Shown: in pieces, positions 16,640 through 24,148 of the stretch | Layout of the letters: every line of letters starts with the position of its first letter | How positions within the stretch are numbered: the stretch's first letter is position 1 | Assembly: GCF_000832985.1 (NCBI RefSeq) | Contig: NZ_CP009920.1 | Span: 5,264,501-5,328,500, forward strand | Origin: Priestia megaterium NBRC 15308 = ATCC 14581 | GTDB taxonomy: Bacteria; Bacillota; Bacilli; Bacillales; Bacillaceae_H | Direction: 5' to 3' | Length of the DNA: 64,000 nucleotides | Notes under the pieces: model-generated | The model's input: only the letters and a program-made list of their open reading frames with translations | The model's database searches: none | Told to the model about the DNA's origin: nothing | Program-made: the position numbers and the translations under genes

Positions 16640-17965
16640 ATGATCGCCGTAAAATTACTATTAGTCGCAGTTTTAATTGCATTAACTGCTTTTTTTGTAG
16701 CGACAGAATTCGCTATTGTAAAAGTAAGAAGTTCAAAAATCAATCAGCTTCTAGAAGAAGGACATAAAAAAGCTGTATCTGCCAAACACGTTATTACGCA
16801 TCTAGATGAATATCTATCCGCTTGTCAGCTTGGTATCACCATCACGGCTCTCGGGCTTGGTTGGCTTGGTGAACCGACGCTAGATCGGTTGCTTCACCCT
16901 CTTTTTACTACCTTCCATACGAATGAGCCGCTTGCTGGTATTTTATCTTTTGTCATTGCATTTGTTGTTATTACTTTTTTACATGTTGTCTTAGGGGAAT
17001 TAGCTCCTAAAACGTTTGCTATTCAAATGGCTGAACAAATTACGCTGAACTTTGCAAAACCGATTATCGTGTTTTACAAACTTATGTATCCGTTCATTAA
17101 AATATTAAATGGATCAGCTCGTATGTTGACTAAGATTTTTGGTATAACGATGATTTCAGAAAATGAAGCTGCTCATAGTGAAGAAGAGCTGCGTATTTTG
17201 TTATCTGAGAGCTTCGAAGGCGGTGAAATCAATCAATCCGAATATCGATATATGAGCAAAATCTTTGATTTGGACGATCGTTTAGCTAAAGAAGTAATGG
17301 TCCCTCGTACGGAAATTGTGAGTGCTTCCAAAGACGACGTCGTAGAGGTTTTTTTGCAAATCGCAAATGTCGAAAAATATACGCGCTATCCAATTGTTGA
17401 AGATGGGGATAAAGATAAAGTAATCGGTCTCGTTAATATCAAAGAAATTTATAATGATATTGTATTCAACGAAAAAGACGGCACCAATACGTTAGAGTCA
17501 TACGTCAAGCCTATTTTTAAAGTAATTGAAACCGTACCCATTCATGACTTGCTTGTAAAGATGCAAAAAGAACGTATTCAAATGGCTATTCTTTTTGATG
17601 AGTATGGCGGAACCGCTGGGCTTGTTACAGTAGAAGATATTATTGAAGAAATTGTGGGAGAAATTCGAGATGAGTTTGATACGGACGAAATTCCTTATGT
17701 ACAAAAAATTAAAGACGATCATTATATTCTTGACGGAAAAATGCTCATTAGCCAAGTAAATGATTTACTCGGTACGGATATTAGCGACGAAGAAGTAGAT
17801 ACCATTGCCGGGTGGGTGTTAACCGAAAAGTTTGATGTGACCAAAAATGATATCATTCAGCATGAGCAATTTTACTTTAAAGTTCTGATTATAGAGGATT
17901 TTCACATTAAGTATATAGAAGTAAAAAAAAGAAAGAAGAAAGAAAAAAAGGATGATCATCATTAA
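16640..17965 (+). CDS. CNNM/CorC-type (hemolysin family) transporter
   Basis: A 441-residue membrane protein. The N-terminal DUF21 domain has about four helices (residues 1-180, with CQLGITITALGLGWLGEP), two CBS domains follow (about 205-325; VPRTEIV, FDEYGGTAGLVTVEDIIEEIVGEI), and a C-terminal CorC/HlyC domain ends in Lys-rich sequence. This matches the Bacillus MpfA/YhdP and YugS group, implicated in Mg2+ or Co2+ efflux. I chose ATG 16640 because AAGGTGG at 16626-16632 is correctly spaced for it; a GTG at 16628 lies inside that Shine-Dalgarno. A terminator-bearing leader upstream suggests attenuation. Confidence 0.9.
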   Translation: MIAVKLLLVAVLIALTAFFVATEFAIVKVRSSKINQLLEEGHKKAVSAKHVITHLDEYLSACQLGITITALGLGWLGEPTLDRLLHPLFTTFHTNEPLAGILSFVIAFVVITFLHVVLGELAPKTFAIQMAEQITLNFAKPIIVFYKLMYPFIKILNGSARMLTKIFGITMISENEAAHSEEELRILLSESFEGGEINQSEYRYMSKIFDLDDRLAKEVMVPRTEIVSASKDDVVEVFLQIANVEKYTRYPIVEDGDKDKVIGLVNIKEIYNDIVFNEKDGTNTLESYVKPIFKVIETVPIHDLLVKMQKERIQMAILFDEYGGTAGLVTVEDIIEEIVGEIRDEFDTDEIPYVQKIKDDHYILDGKMLISQVNDLLGTDISDEEVDTIAGWVLTEKFDVTKNDIIQHEQFYFKVLIIEDFHIKYIEVKKRKKKEKKDDHH

Positions 17966-17977
17966 TCATCCTTTTTA
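17944..17977. terminator. Intrinsic terminator
   Basis: AAAGGATGAT (17947-17956) pairs with ATCATCCTTT (17965-17974), overlapping the stop codon of the CorC-type gene. Confidence 0.8.
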
Positions 17978-17994
17978 TTTATTCAAAATCCCTT

Positions 17995-18948
17995 TTACCA
18001 ATCGTCTCCTCCATCAAAAAAATCTCCATCCAACAGATCTTCCCCGGCTTCTTCAATATCTTCTCCAATTTCACCAAGCGCCGAGTCTTCAAACATATCA
18101 TCCATCAAATTCTCAATGAGCAGTCCGCCTAACATACCGGCTGCAAAACCTCCCATTGCTCCCCCTAACCCGCTCATACGTGGGTGGTGTGAATGCTGAT
18201 CATAGTGAGGAGACTTATAATATTCATAGTCTCGAGGATTCTCCATCATCTCTTCCATCGCTTCTTCCAGCAAACGAGCGATAGTAGATGGCTGGCTTAG
18301 TTCATCATTTGTAAAAAAGAGTTCATTTTTTATTTCCCTCTCACGGCCAAAAGAAGGCAAATCTAGCTCCAACAGCACGCGGATCCCTTCTCTTTCAATG
18401 GCTACCTCAAACTCAACCTCATTTACATATCCCTTTAAGAAGTCTGTAGGGAAAAATGAAAATTCTTGTTTGTATCCGTTAAATTTTCCTGAATGATGTT
18501 TTTCTCTAAATCCAAGTGCTTCAAAGCCCTCTACTAGCTGATATAAGCTTTTTGGAGCTTTAATGCGCACAGGGTCCCGGTCTGTTGAGTCTACTCCCCC
18601 TTCAATATCTAAGTGTGTCTTAAAGAAATAGCTAACGTTGCTCGCAGAGATTGGAAGGTCCAAAGGTAAATGATATGTAAATGGAATTTCTTTTTTCTCG
18701 CCTTCATTAATTGTAAATGAAGAAGCTGCGCGCAGGCTTTCCACACGATGTGTATGCATTTGACCGCTTTTCAATTGAACTTCAAGCCAAAATTCAACAT
18801 CAATTAAATTAATATGTTGCTGAACGTTTCCACCTTGGATGACAATAGCTCCTTCAATTACATGACCGAGCGTATAGGCGGTTTCATTTAATCGTAAATC
18901 CACTTTGGCAGCTCCAACTCCAATTTTAGCAAACATTTTTTTAAACAT
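17995..18948 (-). CDS. Spo0M-family sporulation control protein
   Basis: A 317-residue protein of the Spo0M/arrestin-like family. Two beta-sandwich halves occupy residues about 1-240 (VDLRLNETAYTLGHVIEGAIVIQGG; VSYFFKTHLDIEGGVDSTDRD). B. subtilis Spo0M is about 258 residues. The excess here is a C-terminal tail with a glycine-rich hydrophobic segment (GLGGAMGGFAAGMLGGLLIENL) and a strongly acidic end. Spo0M influences sporulation and links to the cytoskeleton or division; the tail's role is unknown. Shine-Dalgarno GGAGGAAAA before ATG 18948. Confidence 0.85.
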   Translation of the reverse strand: MFKKMFAKIGVGAAKVDLRLNETAYTLGHVIEGAIVIQGGNVQQHINLIDVEFWLEVQLKSGQMHTHRVESLRAASSFTINEGEKKEIPFTYHLPLDLPISASNVSYFFKTHLDIEGGVDSTDRDPVRIKAPKSLYQLVEGFEALGFREKHHSGKFNGYKQEFSFFPTDFLKGYVNEVEFEVAIEREGIRVLLELDLPSFGREREIKNELFFTNDELSQPSTIARLLEEAMEEMMENPRDYEYYKSPHYDQHSHHPRMSGLGGAMGGFAAGMLGGLLIENLMDDMFEDSALGEIGEDIEEAGEDLLDGDFFDGGDDW

Positions 18949-19015
18949 TTTTTTCCTCCTCCAAAATGCTCTTACTATATATACGAAGTATACCGTTTAT
19001 AAGTTTCAACTTACA

Positions 19016-19048
19016 AAAAAAAAGAACTCAATTTCTTGAGTTCTTTCT
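19016..19048. terminator. Intrinsic terminator
   Basis: AAAGAACTCAA pairs with TTGAGTTCTTT, just after the His/Gly-repeat gene. Confidence 0.85.
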
Positions 19049-19088
19049 GCTAAATCAACGCTTCATTTTAATTCAATTATTTATTAAA

Positions 19089-19622
19089 TTAAAACACCCA
19101 GCCCCAACAGCAGCGACGTCTTTTACAACCGCCGTGGTTACCGCCATGACAACCGCCGTGACCTCCACCGTGGTTACCGCCGTGACCTCCGCCGTGGTTA
19201 CCGCCGTGACCTCCGCCGTGGTTGCCGCCGTGACCTCCGCCATGACAACCGCCGTGACCTCCGCCATGACTGCCGCCGTGACCTCCGCCATGACTGCCGC
19301 CATGACTGCCGCCGTGACCTCCGCCATGACTGCCGCCATGACTGCCGCCGTGACTGCCGCCGTGACCTCCGCCATGGTTGCCACCATGATCTCCGCCATG
19401 GTTACCGTCGTGACCTCCGCTATGGTTGCCACCATGATGGCATTTTTTATGTCCAGAACGATGATCATCATCATGTTTAGGACAATGATCGTTATGCTTA
19501 TAATCGTTATGACAGCATTTTCCTTCGTGGCTACTTCTTGGATCATAGCCAGAAGTTTTGTAATAATACTGATTAGAACACCAGCAACACTTCTTTTTAT
19601 TGTTGTAACTCACATAAACCAT
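19089..19622 (-). CDS. His/Gly tandem-repeat protein, putative spore coat
   Basis: A 177-residue low-complexity protein. The head is Cys- and Tyr-rich (KKKCCWCSNQYYYK), then comes an Asp/His/Lys section (CPKHDDDHRSGHKKCHH) and about 30 copies of HGG/GHGGNHGG-type triplets over residues about 62-160, ending in CKRRRCCWGWVF. The repeat region would bind transition metals through its histidines, and the Cys-rich ends may cross-link. A GTG at 19611-19613 (giving MSYNNKKKCC) is a likelier start, because AAGGATGG is correctly spaced for it and overlaps the upstream ATG. A candidate sigma-K promoter suggests a mother-cell coat or crust protein. Confidence 0.7.
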   Translation of the reverse strand: MVYVSYNNKKKCCWCSNQYYYKTSGYDPRSSHEGKCCHNDYKHNDHCPKHDDDHRSGHKKCHHGGNHSGGHDGNHGGDHGGNHGGGHGGSHGGSHGGSHGGGHGGSHGGSHGGGHGGSHGGGHGGCHGGGHGGNHGGGHGGNHGGGHGGNHGGGHGGCHGGNHGGCKRRRCCWGWVF

Positions 19623-19672
19623 CCTTATCTATAAATAAGATTTATATAGGCAATTTTATACCTATATATAAA

Positions 19673-19700
19673 TAGATTATGTAAACTAGTACAAGGAAGT
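19673..19700 (-). promoter_or_regulatory. Putative sigma-K promoter of the His/Gly-repeat gene
   Basis: Read on the minus strand: AC (19699-19700), 17 nt, CATAATCTA (19673-19681), matching AC-N16/17-CATANNNTA. It lies about 50 nt upstream of the start codon. Confidence 0.55.
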
Positions 19701-19763
19701 GCATTGCTGTGGGCCATGACCTAAGCCTGTTTTTAGGAGTATGTACGGGGGAGATAAGACAAG

Positions 19764-19793
19764 AAAAAAAGCCATCTCTAGATGGCTTTTTTT
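19764..19793. terminator. Intrinsic terminator
   Basis: A perfect 14-bp inverted repeat (AAAAAAAGCCATCT and its complement) directly after the CBS gene stop. Confidence 0.9.
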
Positions 19794-20211
19794 ATATTTG
19801 ATTTTTCACTTTACTTGCGCTTTCTGCATAAAACTCTAGAATTTCTCTTCTTCTTACAATTCCAATAAATACACCTTGATCATCCGTTACAGGAACAAAA
19901 TTTTGGTCAATTGCCTTTGAAAGGATGTTTTGAACTTCATCATATATAGCAACTGGGTTATAATCTTGATAGCGGTCAATCTCTGTTAATTTAATATTTT
20001 CCGTATCTTGAAAGCGATAGTCTCCTAGGCTTTTTAGCTTCCAAAGGAGATCTCCTTCAGTAAGAACGCCCACATATTTACCATCATCGTCAACTAGCGG
20101 AACTGTAGAATAGCGATGATACTCCATTTTTTCAAGAGCCTGTCTTAATGTGGATTGAATATTTAGTGTTACAACATCACTTTTTGGTACTAAGAAAAAT
20201 GCAATATTCAT
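19792..20211 (-). CDS. CBS-pair domain protein
   Basis: A 139-residue cytosolic protein consisting of two CBS motifs (a Bateman module): residues about 10-60 (HRYSTVPLVDDDGKYVGVLTEGDL) and 75-130 (NFVPVTDDQGVFIGIVRRREILE). Such free-standing modules bind adenine nucleotides and regulate partners. It resembles B. subtilis YkuL/DarB-type small CBS proteins; DarB binds c-di-AMP, but I cannot assign that here. A decayed paralogue of its C-terminal half lies at 51284-51490. Confidence 0.88.
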   Translation of the reverse strand: MNIAFFLVPKSDVVTLNIQSTLRQALEKMEYHRYSTVPLVDDDGKYVGVLTEGDLLWKLKSLGDYRFQDTENIKLTEIDRYQDYNPVAIYDEVQNILSKAIDQNFVPVTDDQGVFIGIVRRREILEFYAESASKVKNQI

Positions 20212-20551
20212 TTTTTAATCTCCTTTTCCTTACCCGCTCATCTTACAATTTCTATTTATTTTTTCAGTTTTCGGCTTATTTTAATGTTTTAATCATACAA
20301 AATGCAGCTCGCAGTTATCTTACATTTACAACTATAAGCTGTCAATCCTAAGCTATGTAATTTTGACTTCTTATTTTCTTTATTACAGTACCCGTTTTCT
20401 AAATAATCAAATCCTAATTTTTAGAAAAACACGTCTAGTTAAAATAATGGTTCCTGCAGCTGCTTCTTTATACTAATAAGGGCCGGAAGAGCTACTTTCA
20501 GCTCTTCTTCTCTGCGATAAGAACGCAACTGAACCTCATTATATGCTCTGT
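20212..20551. other. Gap with a short coding-like stretch
   Basis: The 340 bases contain no confident gene. On the minus strand 20439-20528 a TTG-initiated frame with a weak Shine-Dalgarno (GAGGT) encodes 29 coding-looking residues (MRSYRREEELKVALPALI...). It follows the esterase stop in another frame and may be a remnant. A hairpin GAAGAGCT/AGCTCTTC lies at about 20487-20508. Confidence 0.3.
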
Positions 20552-21523
20552 TTATACTTTTTGACTCATGAAAAAGTCCCACATGATTCGACTAGCATTG
20601 GGACCTTTAGGGTCTGTATAGCTGCCCGCTGAATTCCCTCCTGACCATGCATGCCCCATTCCATTGATAATATATTTATCAATAGCCAATTCTCCCTTAC
20701 TGCTTTCGTAGCGATATGTTGTATAATCCCGTCCAAAGAGAATTTTTTCTTCTCTCGTTTTAACCGGGCTATCTTGAATCCATCCATCTATTCTTCCATT
20801 ATAAGCAAGATTATTCGTTGTAATCCACTGGTGAACCACTTGATCTGCATTGGCTACATTTACCGTAGAATCAGCGTTACCATGAAATACAATGAGCGGC
20901 AGTGGCTTTGCCCGTTTTCCCATTTGCTGATAAGCAATTCTTCCTTGTTTAACGGGGGAAGGACCTTTACTGGCCATGACAGAATACGCATTAAATACGT
21001 TAAGAGCCGCCTGATATTCGATACCTGCTGACACACCTATTCCAGCAAACAGTTCTGGATACGTTACCCCCATAACAATGCTCATTGCTCCTCCTGCTGA
21101 CAGACCGGCAATAAACACTTTATTTTTCTGAATAAAGTGCATGTTTTGAACTTTTTTTACAATCCCTGCAATAATAGCTGGCTCGCCAAACCCTCTAATT
21201 TGATGAAGAGGTTCAAACCAGTTCCAGCATTTATTCATATTTGAGTTAGAAGACTGCTGTGGGTATACGACAATAAATTCTTTTTCGTCGGCGAGCTCGT
21301 TCATTTGCGTGCCTATTGCAAAATCATCTGCATTTTGTGTACATCCATGCAGCATAACCATTAGTGGGTAAGATTTTAAAATATGATAGGATTTAGGTAA
21401 ATAGACTTTGAATTTTTTTCCTTTATGAGTATATGTTTTAAATGATTCAGATGACGCTTCTTGTTGTTCACTTGAAGACACAAGCGTTGACGTATTTATA
21501 ACATTAGGTAGTGAACCCAACAT
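20552..21523 (-). CDS. PHB depolymerase-family (LpqC-type) esterase
   Basis: A 323-residue alpha/beta-hydrolase. The oxyanion-hole region is VMLHGCTQNADDFA, the nucleophile elbow is GLSAGGAMS, the acid region is FHGNADSTVNV, and the catalytic His is in INGMGHAWSGG. This matches the extracellular PHB depolymerase/feruloyl-esterase family (Esterase_phd). No clear signal peptide is visible, so it may act intracellularly. I chose ATG 21521-21523 because GAGGAGGGG precedes it; the frame extends further upstream without a good site. A perfect cre site overlaps the 5' region. The true substrate (PHB, acetylxylan, other) is not readable. Confidence 0.82.
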   Translation of the reverse strand: MLGSLPNVINTSTLVSSSEQQEASSESFKTYTHKGKKFKVYLPKSYHILKSYPLMVMLHGCTQNADDFAIGTQMNELADEKEFIVVYPQQSSNSNMNKCWNWFEPLHQIRGFGEPAIIAGIVKKVQNMHFIQKNKVFIAGLSAGGAMSIVMGVTYPELFAGIGVSAGIEYQAALNVFNAYSVMASKGPSPVKQGRIAYQQMGKRAKPLPLIVFHGNADSTVNVANADQVVHQWITTNNLAYNGRIDGWIQDSPVKTREEKILFGRDYTTYRYESSKGELAIDKYIINGMGHAWSGGNSAGSYTDPKGPNASRIMWDFFMSQKV

Positions 21524-21540
21524 GGTACCCCTCCTCTTTT

Positions 21541-21554
21541 TGTCAACGTTTTCA
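21541..21554. promoter_or_regulatory. cre (CcpA) site upstream of esterase
   Basis: On the minus strand TGAAAACGTTGACA matches TGWAANCGNTNWCA at every defined position. It lies 18 nt upstream of the start codon, where CcpA would act as a roadblock or repressor. Confidence 0.65.
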
Positions 21555-21740
21555 TTTTTCTTCCCAATTACGTCCTGTATTACAATACTACATATTATTT
21601 CTTTTTTTTGCACGTTCTACATACTCTAAGAGTACAACTTGTTTTGGTTTTAAGCTGTTTTTATCTTCTTGAAATTTGGGATTTTTTTGCTATATATATA
21701 CTTTATTACTATATATGAAAATTGTCACTATAATCATGAA

Positions 21741-21770
21741 AAAAGGACAAACATGCCGTTTGCCCTTTTA
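21741..21770 (-). terminator. Hairpin terminator
   Basis: AAAAGGACAAAC pairs with GTTTGCCCTTTT with one mismatch. On the minus strand it ends in a T run, placed to end the small gene at 21889. Confidence 0.6.
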
Positions 21771-21888
21771 TTTGGACCTTGATGTTTAAATATCTTTTGC
21801 CGAATTAAGCCTCTATACTTTTATTATATGATGCTCCCTATCATTTATATGAATTTATTGCTTTGCATGTTTAAATCTGTAACCTTTA

Positions 21889-22047
21889 CTATTTTATACT
21901 TTGCTTTTTATTCACCACTTCTTTCGCAGCAAATGGCAAGGTGTAGGTGCAGAAGCCACGTTTAAAAAGAAGAATCTTAAAGAGCAAATGTTTTGGTTTA
22001 ACCTCTTCTTCGTTCGCAACAATTATACAAAGGCTGATTGCAATCAC
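21889..22047 (-). CDS. Small hypothetical protein, 52 residues
   Basis: A GTG-initiated frame with a very good Shine-Dalgarno (AAAGGAGGGG, 6 nt before GTG 22045-22047). The product begins with a hydrophobic segment (IAISLCIIVANEE) followed by a basic region with two Cys and ends KKQSIK. The frame runs further upstream without a better start. A hairpin terminator lies downstream. It shows no recognisable family; it could be membrane-inserted or a remnant. Confidence 0.4.
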   Translation of the reverse strand: MIAISLCIIVANEEEVKPKHLLFKILLFKRGFCTYTLPFAAKEVVNKKQSIK

Positions 22048-22174
22048 TCTTTTCCCCTCCTTTTGCTTAAATAAGTACAGCAAAGAGATGCTATTGGAGT
22101 AGATTCCTTTATTTTGCATACATTTTTTAGAAAACTATGGTAAAAATAAGACTTATCATATGGAGGTGAATAAA

Positions 22175-23719
22175 TTGGCAAATATCCCAAAGGATACTGA
22201 GCCCTACTGGCGCGATCATTTAAAGTTTCCAACATACCCATCTCTTTCAGAAAATCGAAAAGTTGATGTTGTAGTAGTAGGAGGCGGTATTAGCGGTATT
22301 ACAACAGCTTATTTATTACAAAAAGAAGGGCTGAACGTGGCGTTAATTGAAGCTGATAATATTTTAAATGGTACAACCGGTCACACAACAGCAAAGATTA
22401 CAGCTCAGCATGACGTTATCTACGATGAGCTGCTTTCACACATTGGCGAAGAAAAAACGCTGCTGTATTATAAAGCAAACGAACAAGCTCTGCAGTTTAT
22501 GAAAAACTTAATTCAAACGGAAAACATTGACTGTGATTTTTCGGTACAAGATGCTTACTTATACGGAGAAACGCTGGAGTTTGATCATCGAGTTCGTAAA
22601 GAATTTCGAGCCTATCAGCGATTACATATTCCATGTGAATTTGCAACAGAGCTTCCTTTTAATTTTGATATTAGGGCAGCAGCTATTATGAAAGATCAAG
22701 CTCAGTTTCATCCGTTAAAATATCTGCTTCATTTAGTAAAAAAATTCACAGAAAGCGGCGGATTGATTTTTGAAAACACCGTAGCCACGGATGTAGAAGA
22801 AAGCACGTCGCCCACCGTTGTCACAAGAGACGGACATCGAATTTCTTGCAAATATGTAGTGGCGTGTTCACACTTTCCATTTTATGATGGAGCCGGCTTT
22901 TACTATACGCGCATGTATGCCAAACGTTCGTATGTGTTAGCAGCAAAAGTTGAACAAGCTTACCCTGGAGGCATGTATTTAAGTGCTGATCAGCCTACTC
23001 ATTCGCTGCGTTCAACAAAAGTTGACGGAGAAGAACTCATTTTAATTGGTGGAGAAGGCCACAAAGCTGGACAAGGAATTAATACTATGTTCCACTATGA
23101 GTCCCTTCAGAGGTTCGCCGAAGAAAATTTTACTGTTCAACATTTTCGTTACAAATGGTCTGCACAAGATTTATTTACGCTTGATAAAATTCCATATATC
23201 GGTCCCATTAAAGAAAGCAAGCCAAATATCTTTATTGCTACCGGATTTAAAAAATGGGGGATGACTCATAGCACCATTGCAGCACATATTATTCGAGATG
23301 CAATAACCGGAAAAGACAACCCATATGCGGAGTTGTATAATCCGTCTCGTTTTTATGCGGACCCTAGCCTTAAGCATTTCTTTCGTCAAAATCTTGATGT
23401 GGCTGAACACTTTATTACCGGTAAGTTTTCAATGCCTGAAAAAGGACTGGATCAGCTTCAAAATGATGAAGGGTCGGTCGTATATGTAAATAGCAAACGT
23501 ACGGGAGCTTATAAAGATCCTCAAGGGAAGCTTCACTGCGTCGATACTACATGCACGCACTTAGGATGTGAAGTAAATTGGAACGCTGGTGACCGCACGT
23601 GGGACTGCCCTTGTCACGGTTCTCGTTTCTCTTACGACGGATCTGTGGTAGAAGGCCCTGCTAAAAAGCCGCTTACGCCAGTGGATGTCGATTCAAGCGA
23701 TAAAAAAAGCACGCCGTAG
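22175..23719 (+). CDS. FAD-dependent oxidoreductase with C-terminal Rieske domain (YhfW-like)
   Basis: A 514-residue two-domain protein. Residues about 30-390 form a DAO-type FAD domain (dinucleotide motif VVGGGISGITTAYLL). The C-terminal about 100 residues form a Rieske [2Fe-2S] domain with both ligand boxes, CTHLGC and CPCHGSRF. This is the architecture of B. subtilis YhfW. The substrate is unknown. The start is TTG 22175, because GGAGGTG at 22162-22168 is ideally spaced for it; the ATG at 22160 overlaps that Shine-Dalgarno. Monocistronic, with a terminator. Confidence 0.92.
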   Translation: MANIPKDTEPYWRDHLKFPTYPSLSENRKVDVVVVGGGISGITTAYLLQKEGLNVALIEADNILNGTTGHTTAKITAQHDVIYDELLSHIGEEKTLLYYKANEQALQFMKNLIQTENIDCDFSVQDAYLYGETLEFDHRVRKEFRAYQRLHIPCEFATELPFNFDIRAAAIMKDQAQFHPLKYLLHLVKKFTESGGLIFENTVATDVEESTSPTVVTRDGHRISCKYVVACSHFPFYDGAGFYYTRMYAKRSYVLAAKVEQAYPGGMYLSADQPTHSLRSTKVDGEELILIGGEGHKAGQGINTMFHYESLQRFAEENFTVQHFRYKWSAQDLFTLDKIPYIGPIKESKPNIFIATGFKKWGMTHSTIAAHIIRDAITGKDNPYAELYNPSRFYADPSLKHFFRQNLDVAEHFITGKFSMPEKGLDQLQNDEGSVVYVNSKRTGAYKDPQGKLHCVDTTCTHLGCEVNWNAGDRTWDCPCHGSRFSYDGSVVEGPAKKPLTPVDVDSSDKKSTP

Positions 23720-23733
23720 GGCATGCTTTTTTT
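23702..23733. terminator. Bidirectional intrinsic terminator
   Basis: AAAAAAAGCACGCC pairs with GGGCATGCTTTTTTT (one mismatch), between convergent genes. Confidence 0.8.
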
Positions 23734-23761
23734 ATCATTATCAATAGATTCACATTTGAGT

Positions 23762-24013
23762 TTACTCTTTACATCCTTCTTTTCTAAAATATCGATTATA
23801 CACCAAAACCATTGCATAAATGACTAAAAAAGAAAACGTAAAGATAATTAACCTTCCAGATTCAGGGACATGATCAAGATAGTCTGTTTCAAAAAACATA
23901 ACAAACATCAAAAATGGCAATAGGAACAAAAACCAAATAAAATCTCGATCCATAAACATTTTTATAAAAAATAAAATGGCCCCGATGTAGACAATCATCA
24001 AAAACATAATCAT
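23762..24013 (-). CDS. Small membrane protein, 83 residues
   Basis: Three hydrophobic segments make up nearly the whole protein (FLMIVYIGAILFFI, FIWFLFLLPFLMFVMFF, LIIFTFSFLVIYAMVLVY), ending in basic residues. The Shine-Dalgarno is weak (TTTGGTGA). I do not recognise a family, and no partner gene is adjacent. It converges on the Rieske oxidoreductase. Confidence 0.55.
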   Translation of the reverse strand: MIMFLMIVYIGAILFFIKMFMDRDFIWFLFLLPFLMFVMFFETDYLDHVPESGRLIIFTFSFLVIYAMVLVYNRYFRKEGCKE

Positions 24014-24148
24014 TCACCAAATTCTATTTAATACTAGAGGTGTTGTAATGATTATATCGGATTTCTCCGGCGAAATATAGAGTCATTGGTTTTAATTTTA
24101 TAAATTCCTTATAACTTTCAAACTGCTATTTTAACATAATAAGGGAAT

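Noticed and set aside
19089-19460. CRISPR-like regular short repeats
   Set aside because: The periodicity (9-12 bp units) follows the reading frame of the His/Gly-repeat protein; there are no unique spacers and no cas genes.
18966-19634. Plus-strand 222-residue Ala/Thr-rich frame and minus-strand 157-residue Ala/Val/Met-rich frame over the repeat gene
   Set aside because: Both are shadows of the repetitive DNA in other frames. They lack good start sites, while the His/Gly frame has Cys-rich ends and a promoter.
20651-21031. 126-residue plus-strand frame opposite the esterase
   Set aside because: Antisense shadow of a well-supported alpha/beta-hydrolase gene.
23736-23752. Fur-like ATCATTATCA motif
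   Set aside because: Only about half a Fur box, and it lies downstream of two convergent genes with nothing to regulate.
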